This document shows, piece after piece, positions 34,367 through 45,960 of a stretch of DNA of 64,000 nt; positions within the stretch are counted from its first letter, which is position 1; each line of letters opens with the position of its first letter. The position numbers and the translations under genes are program-made. The DNA comes from Dryomyza anilis (lineage: Eukaryota > Arthropoda > Insecta > Diptera > Dryomyzidae): positions 5,707,852 through 5,771,851 of the forward strand of contig OX638136.1 of assembly GCA_951804985.1 (NCBI GenBank), in the 5' to 3' direction. Below the pieces are notes generated by a model. The model made no database searches. It saw only the letters and a program-made list of their open reading frames with translations, and was not told where the DNA came from.

Positions 34367-34727
34367 CATTGACTTTGGATCCGCCAGGTGAATGATGCGT
34401 TGGTTGATCGGTTAATAATTGGTGTGATTGTTGTTTCACTAGATTTGTTACCTCGATATGGGAGTCATCATCCACATTAAGACACTTGGCTGATAGTTGA
34501 GGGTCCTTAGAATTGTTATTATTGTTCGATGATTCTGGAATAAGGTTGGTTGTTGCTGGATTGTTAGACGTAATATTGGTGTTTTTATCATTGTTGTGGA
34601 TTGTACCTTTTGGTGGAAATGTAATGTGAGCATTGTTGTTGTTGATGTTATCGCATACTGACATAAGGTATCTGTTGTTATCGTCATCATATGTTGTAGT
34701 TGCTCCACTTAGTTGATATTTAGTTAG
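34367..34727 (-). CDS. Gene A/B, exon A, unit 4
   Basis: The frame is open from the AG after GAG (34,727) to the AATG/GTAATT donor. The ATG used in units 1 and 2 is ATA here, so either the start is internal ('MSVCDNINNNN') or the exon begins by splicing. Confidence 0.45.
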
Positions 34728-35149
34728 CTCTATTAGAAATTGGAAAAAGCAGGTTAATACATATAAAAGTTAGCTACTATATGATTATGTATGAGTCTAC
34801 ATTAGCTAATTCAGCTATTGTGTTGTTATGCGAGAGTGTGATACTAGTATTTTGCAGGGTTTATGGTAGGACTAATATATATTTGATGTTTAGTCTTTTT
34901 AGTAAAAAGATAATATATATACATTTATTAATAGTACTTATGTTAATTACATATTTCTTTAATTTATTTACATTTGTTTGGGTTTCAATATAAAGAAATA
35001 ACAGATTATATTCAATTTGCTTGTACATTACAAATCTATTTAATATTTTTTGTAAAATGAAATTATTATTTAAATATCGGGTGATATAATTTGAAGTTGT
35101 CTGTATGTTACTAATTTGATTTTAGTAATTAAGGTTCATAAAATAATAA

Positions 35150-35983
35150 TATTCTGTTATCAGATGGTTTGATAAACACCTCCAAAGGCTCAGGTAATTG
35201 GATGGTGTTAGTGAATGCTATCCTAATGTTGGATGCCTGTATATGCATACCGATGAATTTGAGGCAAGTTTATGGATGAGGTGGGCTGATTGTTATGTAC
35301 TCCTGATGATATTGTTGTTGGTTTGGTTTGTTAAGCACTGTCGGCTGGCAGGTAATATTGTAGTTGATTATATATCAGCAGCTAGAACGTCTAATGAATT
35401 GTCATCAGGTTGTAATGTATTTGGCTCTTGATATATTTAGGGGGATGCATCAATAGTTTTTACTTGGTAAAGTTCCATACAATTTTAAATGTTGATGTTG
35501 GGCACATCAGCCTGTTGTAATTAATAAGGCGTCGTCCTTGACATCGTAGTTGGGCTTATTGTTGATATTGTTATAGGCACATCAGCTTGTTGAAGCATCG
35601 TCCCTGACATTGGTTCAATATTCTGTTATACCTATATACCTATGAGGTGTGATAAAACATTGTCACTGCTTGATATACCTTATGTATATTTTTACATTGT
35701 TTGTTCCTCCAATTATGGTTGTAGCTTGGCAGTGCGCTGTTGGATGATAATAGTTGATTGGGATGCTATATCTTGAGTTGGTTTTGAACAGTATGGATGA
35801 TGCAATGCCGGATGATGTTGTTATATTGGATGTAGTAACATTGTTTGAAGTAATGTCAATTGAATTGCCAACTATGAGGGGTTGGACCGAGGGTTTTTCA
35901 ATTTTGTCTAGATGTAGATATAAATGTAGATCAATTGGTATGTAATGAGTTAAAATAGAATTGGTTTTTAATGTTGGATTCAT
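35150..35983 (-). pseudogene. Decayed gene, unit 4
   Basis: The same degenerate content as 28,205-29,035, including the shared extra stretch near 35,263. Confidence 0.55.
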
Positions 35984-36871
35984 AGTCTTTAATATGATTT
36001 AATATCTGGTTGGTTAGGTTTTCTAATTATGATTGATATATGTGTAAATTTATATTGAACTTATCAGGTGGTTGTTGGTTGGTGGGCATTTTAATAACAA
36101 GAGATTATGCTGATTGTGTGGTACTCTTGTCTATTTCATTTGTTATGAAGATATTCTTCTTGTTAATATGTTGAAAATACTTGTTTATATTGTATTTTTT
36201 GTTTGTCATTTTTATTGGAATTTTTTATCTAGTAATCTTTGTTTTTGCTATTAATAAAAAATGATAGATAATCAGTTCTATCAAGTATAATTTGTATATC
36301 TATAATAATTTGTTTGTTTAATCTTTATTAATGTTATAGATTTGTTATTTATGTTGTGATGTGTAATATGTTTTCCTTTAATTATTAATTTGTTAGTTAT
36401 ATTGTGTATGGAAAGGGTATGTAATATATATTTATATATCTTCTGTGTGTTTTAATTTGTGTGTTTGTGTTTTTTTGATACATTTATTGGTTCATATTGT
36501 TGAAGGGTGTGTTCAAATTTTGTTTATTATATTTGGTCAAGGTTATACTATGTATACCTTAATCATTTTGATGTGTTGATTTAATATTAATTCATATTTA
36601 AAGTCGTGGGAAATGTTTGTGTTTGTTTGATAATTTGTTTAATACATATGTATGTTACATTATGTATTATGACATATATGTATGTGGTGGGTTGGGTATA
36701 TAACCCGTGGTGCTCTGTTATATGTTTATATATTTGGTTTATATACCATTATATTGAAGGATTGTAATATTAATATTTAATATTACACTCATATATCCTA
36801 GATTTTGGAGAACTTATATTTATATATATTATTAGTAATAATATATAAGTTTTTAATAATTTATAATAAAA
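35984..36871. other. Non-coding spacer, unit 4, decayed gene to hammerhead
   Basis: The counterpart of 5,871-6,788. No gene is supported. Confidence 0.6.
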
Positions 36872-36919
36872 TCCCAACTGATGATTCCATTGGCAATGGA
36901 TGAAAAACGTTTATTGGGG
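36872..36919 (+). ncRNA. Hammerhead ribozyme motif, unit 4
   Basis: Identical to the unit 1 motif; the last array copy before the truncation at about 37,671. Confidence 0.8.
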
Positions 36920-37671
36920 AGGCCCGTCTTTTTACTATATAAGTTTAAAGACGTTAATTACCTTAACGGTTTTATATTTATTTTTGTTTTAAGGTGTATG
37001 GTACACATTTATGCAGAAGTGTGTTTATAATTGATATGGGATGTTTAAAATATGTTTGTGCATCCGGTGATTGTGGGATGATATGTGGTGATTATGTAGT
37101 TTGTTGGGAATACTAACAAGAATATTTTATTCCTTGAGATTTATATAATTCGGTGTTTTTCAACGCATACATTTTTATAAAATTTATTGGACAATTTACT
37201 TAAAATGTTCTTACTGATTACGTAGTGCTGAGATTATATTTTGGCACAGGACTTTAGGACCACGTGGTTTTTTATTTTTATTTTTAATAGGTAGGACACA
37301 ATTCATTTTATACAGCATATATATGTCTTAAAGTTTTTAAAGATTAAATAGATTCTTGTCAATGGTTATGGGGGGTTTATATATATTTTTTATATATAAA
37401 ATCCCATATAATTAAATTCATATATTTTTTTATATATATTTTTAATTAATGGCTATTAGCTTTATACTATTAACTATGCTGTTGTAAATGGTTTGATTTT
37501 CTTGCCTGATTTATGAGTATTTGTTGTTTTAGGCTTATTAAACATTGGTTATGATGATTTTTGATAGTATTTGCTAGATTAATTCATTTTATATAATCAA
37601 TGTCTAAATTGCTGTAATTGTAATATAATATTCATTTTTCAGTGTAATATGGCTATATAATTTATTACTGT

Positions 37672-38266
37672 ATTTTGTCTAGTATTATTTTGGTTTGACA
37701 TTTGTATTTAGACTTATTTCTTTTGTTTTGGTTTATCTTGTTTGGTATGATTTGACATTTGTATTGGGTTTAAGTGCTTTGATGGAGTTGGTTGGTTTTT
37801 GGAGATGAAAAAGATCTAGGTATTTATAATGTTTAAAGATTATTAGTAATATTAATTTTTCACATTTTTAGAAGAAGTATACTCTCTTTTATATGTTGGA
37901 TTTTTAAGGCTTGATGGGATAGAACATATTGTCATTTTAGGTAATAATGTGGTGTATCTTGGAGAAGGCTGAGATGGAAATGTGGAACCCTTTCATGATG
38001 TTTATTAAAGGCTATATAAGGTGGTCGTTTGGGAGGTGGCTGATGGAGTGTTACACAGCATAAAGTGTTTAATGTTTGGGAAATGTGCCCTTTTTGGATT
38101 TATAAGTTGTCCCTCATTATTTATTTTATTTGTGATAATGTCTATGATAAGTCAATTTATTTTATTATTTAAAAAGAATATTTTATAATATTTAGTTTAC
38201 ATATTATCATTTATAATAATTGTGTATTATGTTGTTTAGTTGCTACATATATGTATTATATATATT
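37672..38266. other. Unique AT-rich DNA between array and LTR element
   Basis: Similarity to the unit stops at about 37,671. The interval shows no convincing gene, repeat or RNA. Confidence 0.5.
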
Positions 38267-38479
38267 TGTGGGATCGGTCTGGCAACTCTGTTTTGACTTG
38301 AGATTCAGTTAAATAAGAAGAGCCGACGAGTTAAGACGTGACGACGTGAATAGACGCGAGCCGTGTTTCAATCAATTTCTTTAAACATTTAAATTCATTA
38401 AATCTGTATTTTACTTTTCGTTTACTTAAAGTTTCAATAAACTAAACTTTGCAAAACTATTTAATAACAACTTTCTACA
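38267..38479 (+). repeat. 5' LTR
   Basis: 213 bp, TG...CA ends. A possible polyadenylation signal AATAAA lies near 38,435. A primer-binding site candidate (TGGGTGCTCGTCC) starts about 3 bp after the LTR. Confidence 0.95.
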
Positions 38480-38573
38480 AATTGGGTGCTCGTCCCGGAA
38501 AAGTGTTCGTGCCAAAAAAAAAAAAAAAGTACAGTTCGTTTCGCGTTTTTTTTCAAGTTCAAGGTTAAGAACA

Positions 38574-40340
38574 ATGGCGTGCCTTCAGAAATTTATGCTG
38601 GTTGAGCAGAACCTGCGAAAAGGAAAAAAAGAAATGGTCCAAGCACTCCACAAGTTTGTTTTTGAAAAAGATAGCGATCGACTAAACAGAACGCGACTGA
38701 GAGAATTTTATTGATTTTCGTTTGATGAAAGTAGCAACGATTTCGCTAAGAAAGCTGAGTACGTTGCGCAAAATTTAAATGCAGCTGACTTAGTTTCGAT
38801 TTGCAATCTTTTGGGATTGAGTTATAAAGCAGAAAATCCTGTTCTTTATATTTTTAAGAATTTGAAGAAGGGGAAATTATTGGCGGAAAAAAGCAACGAT
38901 GATTGCAGTGACGACGATTGCAGCGACGACGATGGACGAGACGACGATGAGCGAGACAACAATAGTGTACAAAACGACGACGCGCATGAAGTTGATGAGA
39001 ACGACGAAGCAAGTGGTTTCAACCAAACCGTTATCAATCGAAAGTCTGCAAGAAGAGTTGACAATGACGACGACGTTCAATCGTGTTCAACTATGAACGA
39101 AAACGACGGCAGCCGTATGCATAGAAACCGTGCAGCGTTCAATGATATTGAAAACAGATGTGCCTCTGCAAGAAATGTGACACCGGCGAATTTATCGAGA
39201 TTTGCAATCAATTTTAGAGATATCGAAGATTCGATTAAATTGTTTTATGGAAACGAAAGTACACCTGTTGAAGTGTGGGTAAACGAATTTGAAGAGACAG
39301 CCGCTGTTATGTTTTGGGATGATTTTCAAAAATTTGTATTCGCCAAGAAATCGCTGCATGGACTTGCAAAATTGTTTATTCAAAGCGAAAAAGGAATATC
39401 AACATGGACCAAATTAAAAAATGCTCTTGTGAACGAGTTTGCAACAACAACAAACAGTGCGCAACTGCACAAAATTTTAAGTGATCGAAAAATAAATCGT
39501 GATGAAAGTGTTCAAGAATATTTCTTTAATATGAAAGAAATAACTTCGCGCGGTAATTTAGACGACAATGCTTTAATTCAATACGTGATTGATGGCATAA
39601 AAGATTTGAATATAAATAAAGCGTTATTGTACGGTGCGAAAAACATTAAAGAATTTAAAGACAAATTAAGATGTTATGAAACAAATGCGGAAAAATATAA
39701 GCAAAGTAGTGAAACGCGCAAATTTGACAAAAAACCGGTTACAGTGTTCAAAAAAGAAATAAAAACTGAATTAATTTGTTATAATTGTGGAGAAAAAGGC
39801 CACAAATCAATTAATTGCAAAAATAAAGAAAAAGGAGTAAAGTGTTTTGAGTGTAACAAATATGGACATATTGCGCGAAATTGTCAAAATAAGAAATCAG
39901 AAAGTGAAAAAAGTAATTTGAGATGTTTGATTTCAAATAACGATATCATGAACAAAGAAATAAAAATACAAAATCGAGTGTGGCTTGCCTTGTTCGATAC
40001 TGGCAGCAAATTTAATGTTGTAACATACAAAGTTTTCGAATTGCTTAATAAACCAAAACTATTCGAATCTAATTTTTATCTCGTGGGTTTCGGTCAAAAG
40101 AAAAGTGACAATAAAATTAAACCATTTGGTCATTTTATGCACGAAGTAGAAATCGATGGTCAAAACTTTGATTTAGATTTTCATTTTATTCCATCTGATT
40201 GTATTGACGTTAAATTATTATCGGAAAAGAACTTTGTTTACAAAGTGAAACAAAATCCGGATGGTCTTAGAGTGCAAAAAATAAATGCAATAGAACCAGA
40301 TGACGTGCACGTGATTATGAAAATTGACGCAGTAGCGTAA
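38574..40340 (+). pseudogene. Gypsy gag and protease region
   Basis: The frame opens at ATG 38,574, is broken by TGA at 38,712-38,714 (codon 47) and runs on to TAA at 40,338. It holds an acidic Asp-rich stretch, a capsid-like central region, two CCHC zinc knuckles ('CYNCGEKGHKSINC' and 'CFECNKYGHIARNC') that bind the genomic RNA, and an aspartic protease with 'LALFDTGSKFNVV'. The final TAA is followed by the same frame into RT; it may be a lesion, because no readthrough signal is visible. Confidence 0.9.
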
Positions 40341-40748
40341 GGTGATTCTATCGACATAGATGCTACAGCCAGTGCATTATCAAAGCAAAAAGTTGCCGAA
40401 ATTATGCAGAATTACCAACCGGAAAAAACTAAATCTACAAATGTTGAAATGTACATTATACTCAAGGATGAATTTCCAATATTTAGCAGACCACGTAGAC
40501 TTCCGTTGAATGAAAGGCACATTGTAGATCAGCAAATCGAGCAGTGGTTACAGGATGGTGTCATCGAACCATCTGAATCTGAGTTCAGCAGTCCAGTCGT
40601 GCTAATCAAAAAACGTGATGGAACTCCCAGACTGTGCATCGATTTTCGAATGATAAATAAAGTAATAGTGAAAGATAGATTTCCATTACCTCTTATCGAA
40701 GACCAGCTAGATCGGCTACAGGATGCGAATGTATACATGTGTCTGTGA
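40341..40748 (+). pseudogene. Gypsy pol, amino-terminal RT
   Basis: The same frame as gag, with RT motifs 'SPVVLIKKRDGTPRLCIDF' and 'DRFPLPLIEDQLDRL'. It stops at TGA 40,748. Sequence that should carry motif A with the first catalytic Asp is missing between 'NVY' and the 'TSFVTH'-like stretch, about 40 bp by comparison with the family. RT activity is therefore lost. Confidence 0.85.
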
Positions 40749-40806
40749 ACGAAGCAAGTAATATACTTCTTTTGTCACACACAGTGGACAATATCAATTT
40801 TGTAAG

Positions 40807-42660
40807 GTGCCATTTGGATTATCAAATTCACCAGGCGTGTTTCAGAGGCATGTGAACGCAATATTTCGAGATTTAACCCGCAAAGGAATTGCTCTGCCTT
40901 ACATCGATGACATCATCATTCCCGCAAAAGACGAAGCAGAAGCGCTGGATAGGCTGGAGCAAGTATTTAAATTATGTCGCGAGTATGGATTGGAAATTAA
41001 TAAAAAGAAATGTAACTTTTTGCAAAAGCGTGTTGAGTTTTTGGGGTACATAATTGAAAACCATCAAATATCTCCGTCAACTGCAAAAATCGAAGCGTTA
41101 ATAAAATATCCATTGCCAACAAATTTAAGGCATCTTGAAAGTTTTCTCGGACTCGCAGGATATTTTAGGAAATTTGTTCCTAATTTCGCGATAATTGCAA
41201 AACCGCTTACAGATTTGAAAAAACAAAACACTAGATTTGAAATCAAAGAGGAGCAGATTAATTCGTTTAAGGCACTCAAAAGAATACTAAGTGAGAAGCC
41301 AGTTTTAAACATTTTTCATCAAGATCATGAAACTGAAGTACACACGGACGCTTCAATTGATGGCTACGGTGCAGTGATGCTGCAGAAATCACCTGAAGAC
41401 GGACAGTTGCATCCGGTGTATTACATGAGTAAGAAAACGACGGATCAGGAAAGAAAGTATACGAGCTACGAACTTGAAATACTGGCAGTGATCGAAGCAT
41501 TAAATAAGTTCAGAGTTTACTTGTTAGGAAAACATTTCAAAATTTATAGTGATTGTAATGCATTTACAAAAACTTTAGACAAAAAAAATCTGTGTACGAG
41601 AGTTGCTCGTTGGATTCTATTTTTGCAAGAGTACGACTACAAAGTGGAGCATAGATCCGGCTCAAGCATGAAACACGTTGATGCTCTGAGCAGGCATCCG
41701 ATAATGATTATCAGCGAAAATAATATTATTTCAAAGATTCGAAATGCGCAATTACAGGACGATGATCTGAGAGCAATTAAGGAGATTCTTCAAGATAAAG
41801 CAACTTACGACGATTATTTTTTAAAAAGCAACGTTTTATATAAATTGGTGAATGACTGCGAACGTCTAGTTGTTCCGAAAGGGATGAAAGGCGAAATAAT
41901 AAAGCAGGCTCATGAAAAAGGACATTTTGCGGTTAGCAAAACAAAGAAGCTGATTAACAACGATTATTTCATACCAAAATTGGACGAAAAGATTCAAAAG
42001 TACATCTCGAATTGTATACCATGCATTGTCACTAACCGGAAGAAAGGAAAGCAAGAAGGTGAACTACATCCGCTGCATAAAGAAGGAGTACCGTTGCATA
42101 CTTACCAGGTAGATCATCTAGGACCTTTGGAATCAACAAGCAAAATGTACAACCACATCTTCGCGGTGATAGACTCTTTTACAAAATTTTCATGGCTGTA
42201 TCCGACTAAATCAACATCAGCCAAGGAAGTCATTTCGAAGCTGCGCGCACAAAGTATCATTTTTGGTAATCCAGTGAAAATTATTTCCGATCGAGGTTCA
42301 GCCTTCACGTCCGACGATTTCCGAGATTATTGCGAATCCGAAAACATCAAGCACATCAAGATAACAACGGGATTGCCGCGTGCCAATGGTCAAGTTGAGA
42401 GGCTCAACAGTACCATCATATCTGTTTTCTCAAAACTAAGCATTGAAGATCCAATTAAGTGGTACCGGTACGTTGACAAAGTACAACAAGCAATCAACTC
42501 TACGTATCACCGAAGTACGAGCATGACACCGTTTGAGATGCTGATAGGAACCAGAATGAGAGCTAAAGATGATCTGCACATCATGGAACTTATCGAGCAA
42601 GAAATGGTGATGAATTTCAATCAAGTCAGAGACGAAATACGAAGAGATGCAAATTCTTAA
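40807..42660 (+). pseudogene. Gypsy pol: RT palm, RNase H, integrase
   Basis: RT: 'PFGLSNSPGVFQRHVN', then 'YIDDIIIPA' with the YxDD active site. RNase H: 'EVHTDASIDGYGAVMLQ' and 'YELEILAVIEALNKFRVYL'. 'HRSGSSMKHVDALSRHP' ends the RNase H/tether region. Integrase: the HHCC domain 'HEKGHF...CIPC', then the DDE core with 'YQVDHLGPLES', 'IISDRGSAFTS' and 'GQVERLNSTI'. A frameshift near 42,650 passes to the last segment. Confidence 0.9.
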
Positions 42661-42967
42661 AGTGCAAGCTGAAAACAGGAAGACTTACAGCCTACGACGT
42701 AAGACACCAAGGCGTTACCATGTAGGCGACAGCGTTGCTATAAAGAGGACGCAACTCGGAGGAGGTCTTAAGTTAAAAGCAAAATTTTTAGGACCATATC
42801 AGGTCACGAAGGTCAAGCTAAACAACACTTACGATGTAACAAAAATTGGAAGCAGTTATGGACCTAAGATGACAAGTACGTGCGCCGAGTACATGAAGCC
42901 ATGGACTACCGGTTCTGGCGACGATGATGATTTCTTTGACGATCCATTCGAGGCGAATGTCGAGTAA
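42647..42967 (+). pseudogene. Gypsy integrase C-terminus (GPY/F domain)
   Basis: It continues the integrase in a shifted frame. 'VGDSVAIKRTQ' and 'FLGPYQVTKV' form the GPY/F module found at the end of gypsy integrases. It ends in an acidic tail just before the 3' LTR. No chromodomain is present. Confidence 0.85.
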
Positions 42968-42977
42968 GATGGCCGAT

Positions 42978-43190
42978 TGTGGGATCGGTCTGGCAACTCT
43001 GTTTTGACTTGAGAGTCAGTTAAATAAGAAGAGCCGACGAGTTAAGACGTGACGACGTGAATAGACGCGAGCCGTGTTTCAATCAATTTCTTTAAACATT
43101 TAAATTCACTAAATCTGTATTTTACTTTTCGTTTACTTAAAGTTTTAATAAACTAAACTTTGCAAAACTATTTAATAACAACTTTCTACA
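42978..43190 (+). repeat. 3' LTR
   Basis: 213 bp, differing from the 5' LTR at about three sites (for example GAGTCAG against GATTCAG). Confidence 0.95.
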
Positions 43191-43194
43191 TATT

Positions 43195-43648
43195 TATTTA
43201 GTAATCTTCTATATATCTATGTCAAATGTGTGTTTTATATGATTTTTTATATGATTACTTTACTGTATGGGGTTATTATTTATTTAAGAAACTATAAGAC
43301 AAAATTAATTATAATATATTAATTACAATAATTATGTTTTTATTTATTAATATATGGATATCATTTGTCTGTAATTTTATTTATTAATCTCTTATTTAAA
43401 TTTGTTCTGGTGTTATAGAAATTACGGTTTCAATTGTTTGATTAATAAACTCACTATAAGAAAATATTTAATTAGTTTTTGTATAATAATATCTTATTAA
43501 TTATTAAGTAATGATGACCTTTTAAGGTATAGGTTATTGGTTCTTTATCTGATTAATTGTTAGTTGTTTGTATATAGATGGTTTGAATATTATATTAAAA
43601 CAGATAATTAGTTAAGTATAGTTTTTTTGCAACATACTTCTGGTTATT
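43195..43648. other. AT-rich DNA without visible gene
   Basis: Only short open frames and simple AT-rich sequence are seen. Confidence 0.5.
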
Positions 43649-44223
43649 ATACCCTACACTAAGAGTGAAAGGGTATATTCAGTTTGGTACGCCGTTTGTA
43701 ACACCCAGAAGGAAGCATCTCCGGTATGGAAACGTATATATATTCTTGATCAGCATGAGTCCGTCTGTCCGTCTGTCTGTCTGTTGAAATCCCTACTACT
43801 TTTAAAATTGAAGAGCTAAATGAAACTTATAACTTTGATTACTAATATACCTACGCTGTATGTGCGAAAAAATTGGCGAGATCGGTCCATTGTGACCTAT
43901 GATCCGACCACTTATGTTCAAATATCTCATATAAAATGTACATATAAAGATCAATTTTTATGTATACGTGCTTAGGTAAACTTTTTTGGTCAAATATATA
44001 TTGATATCATGCTCAAATACATTATAATAATGTTTTCCGGTAAAAAGACTTGTGGTTCACAAAAAAAAAATCGAAATTCGGTACACCTACCCATTTGTAA
44101 ATATGGGTATCAAATGAATGGAAATTCTTCAGCGATTGAATGTTTGTAGTTATTTTCAGGATTCGTATACCCTGGTGACCTATATATCACTTTGAATGAT
44201 AACCACACATATGTGTAGGGTAT
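43649..44223. mobile_element. Short dispersed fly repeat with inverted ends
   Basis: About 575 bp bounded by ATACCCTACAC and its inverse GTGTAGGGTAT. The inside has CGTATATATATTCTTGATCAGC followed by a (GTCT/GTCC)n run, a signature I associate with a repeat scattered through genomes of higher flies. No coding capacity. It may be a small non-autonomous DNA element. Confidence 0.55.
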
Positions 44224-44319
44224 TTATAGTCGCCTTAGACCGACTATAATTTTGATAATCCTAACTATCATAATTACACCTACTTTAAAATTTTCCATGT
44301 GATCTAACCTTCCCAACTG

Positions 44320-45960
44320 GTTCAATATATTTTCTCATTTATAATGAGTTTTTTTAATGATGCTTAATGGAAAGTGTGTTGGAGTTAATATAGTGCTGTT
44401 GTTAAGAGTGTAATGGTTTGGTTTTTAATATCATTGGAGATGCGAAGATGTAATAATTATGTTAAGGGAATGGTATATTGTTTCTGTGATTATTAATATA
44501 TGTTTTGGATGCATATATTTTTATTGGATGTATTTGAAACTACTTGCTTGATGGGTTTGTCTTTACCTATTAGGCGGATATTTGCTGTTTGTTTGTCTCC
44601 TTATATGTTGGTGTTGGAATATTGTTATATATTTTTTGTGAATAGTGTAGTAACCGTAATATTTGGTTGTTATAATTTATATTCATTGTTGTTATTCTAT
44701 ACCTGTATTAGGTATAATATGTTTAGTTACATTTGGCTTATGTAAATACTATTTATTTATTTATTTATTTAGTTTTGGTTAGCATTATATTTATTTAGTT
44801 TTGGTTAACATTATATGGTATCAATTGCTGATACTAAATATGTTATTGGTAATGAATTTATTATCAATAGGTTGGTTCTTGGTTCATTCTAGAAGGATAT
44901 TAACCGGTATATAATTTGTAAGGGGTAGGGTAGCTTGTTATAATTGTTGAAATGTTCCTGGATGTTATGTTCAATTTGCTTAGGGGAGTTTTTATTGACA
45001 TATTTAATTCCATTTAATTTATTTATTTCATTGGTTTGCTGTGGGGGTTTTTTGGACATTAAAGGTTAGTTGCCCAGCGAGTTATCATTATAAAGTGGTG
45101 TTGTATTGGTTGTTATGGGTAATTGTATTAACGTCCTATATATTGTGTTGGTTAACAATGATTTTGATGTATTGATTTGGCAATGATCTCTTTTTGTAAC
45201 ATACTTCCGGTTGTTTCCGGTGCTACTGCGGTAGGTTTGGACACCATTATATGGTTGCCCAGTGAAATTCGTTATGTCATGGTATGTGTATTTAGTTGTT
45301 ATGGTTAATTATATGAACGTTCCATATATTTCTTATTTACAATGAGGTTATTGAGGTTTAATGAAGATTTTTATTGAAATAATTGTTGTTCTCAATATTG
45401 TAAGGGTTTGTTTTTTTGATATTATTTTAGGACACATAAACATATTAATTACGTTAGTGAATGTAATGGTGTTTTCACTATTTAATACATTTTATTGGAT
45501 GTATATACGATTTTGGATGCTTATATAACTATGTGTTTGATGGGTTTGTTCTTGTTTAATAAGCATATATTTTATTGCTGTCTGTTTGTTTCCCTAGATG
45601 TTGGTATTTTTGGAATATTATTCTATAATTTCTTGAATAATGTAGTAATTACAATACTACATATATTTGTTGTTTGTTTTCTCTATATGTTAGCGTTAGA
45701 ATATTATTCTAAAAATTTATGTGAACATTTTTTGTGAATAACTGGAATAACTGTAATATTGGATGTTATAATGTAGATTCGTTGTTGTTGTTCCATACCT
45801 AAATATAATTTTTAATATGTTTAATTACATTAATTTAATGTAATATTTGTTATTGTCTGGATGATATTATGTGGTATTAGTTGTTGATATAAACCCATTT
45901 TTGGTAATAAATTTATTAATGGGTTGGTTCATGGTTTGTTTAAATATATTTATATTGGTC
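44320..45960. repeat. Old direct duplication, two diverged ~0.8-1 kb copies
   Basis: Landmarks recur in order: a GGATG..TATATA..TTGATGGGTTTGT stretch at about 44,507 and 45,508, GGTTGCCCAGYGA at 45,068 and 45,254, TTGTTATGGGTAATT-like at 45,110 and 45,298, and GGTTGGTTC at 44,870 and 45,920. The copies are heavily diverged. Plus-strand frames of about 80 codons in each copy share only low-complexity residues and I do not call them genes. Confidence 0.5.

Larger units (their letters stand above)
1..37671. repeat. Tandem array of ~10.1-kb PLE-containing units
   Basis: The sequence at position 1 recurs at 10,140 and 23,523 in the same orientation, and the order of all landmarks repeats: RT, RT exons, A/B exons, decayed gene, hammerhead, block C, 230-bp subrepeat. 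After subtracting the LINE in unit 2 the period is about 10.06-10.14 kb. A fourth, shortened unit runs to about 37,671, where similarity stops abruptly inside the spacer. The copies look about 97-99% identical by eye, so the amplification is recent or the array is homogenised. Single-unit differences (indels, nonsense codons) show that these are real separate copies and not one sequence repeated by assembly error. Confidence 0.95.
32745..37671. repeat. Array unit 4, truncated at both ends
   Basis: This copy starts inside RT exon 2 through a deletion of about 2.96 kb with 3-bp microhomology (TCT) and stops at about 37,671, just before the position of block C. It shares with unit 3 a small insertion in the decayed gene (near 28,315 and 35,263), an extra 17-18 bp near the A/B exons (27,178 and 33,972) and the loss of the exon A ATG. 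Units 3 and 4 are therefore sister copies. Confidence 0.85.
38267..43190 (+). mobile_element. Ty3/gypsy LTR retrotransposon, defective
   Basis: Two direct 213-bp LTRs beginning TGTGGGATCGG and ending CTTTCTACA bound gag and pol. A 4-bp target duplication TATT lies on both sides (38,263-38,266 and 43,191-43,194). The LTRs differ at about three positions, so the insertion is fairly young. The RT and RNase H regions look most like the Mdg3/Micropia group by eye. No env is seen. Several stops, one frameshift and a deletion make it non-autonomous. Confidence 0.95.

Noticed and set aside
1..37671. CRISPR array or prokaryotic origin
   Set aside because: There are no short regular repeats with spacers. 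Introns, LINE, gypsy and Polinton elements show a eukaryotic genome.
44500..45737. Two plus-strand frames of about 80 codons as members of a small membrane-protein family
   Set aside because: They sit in the two diverged duplicate copies, share mainly hydrophobic low-complexity composition, and have many indels between them.
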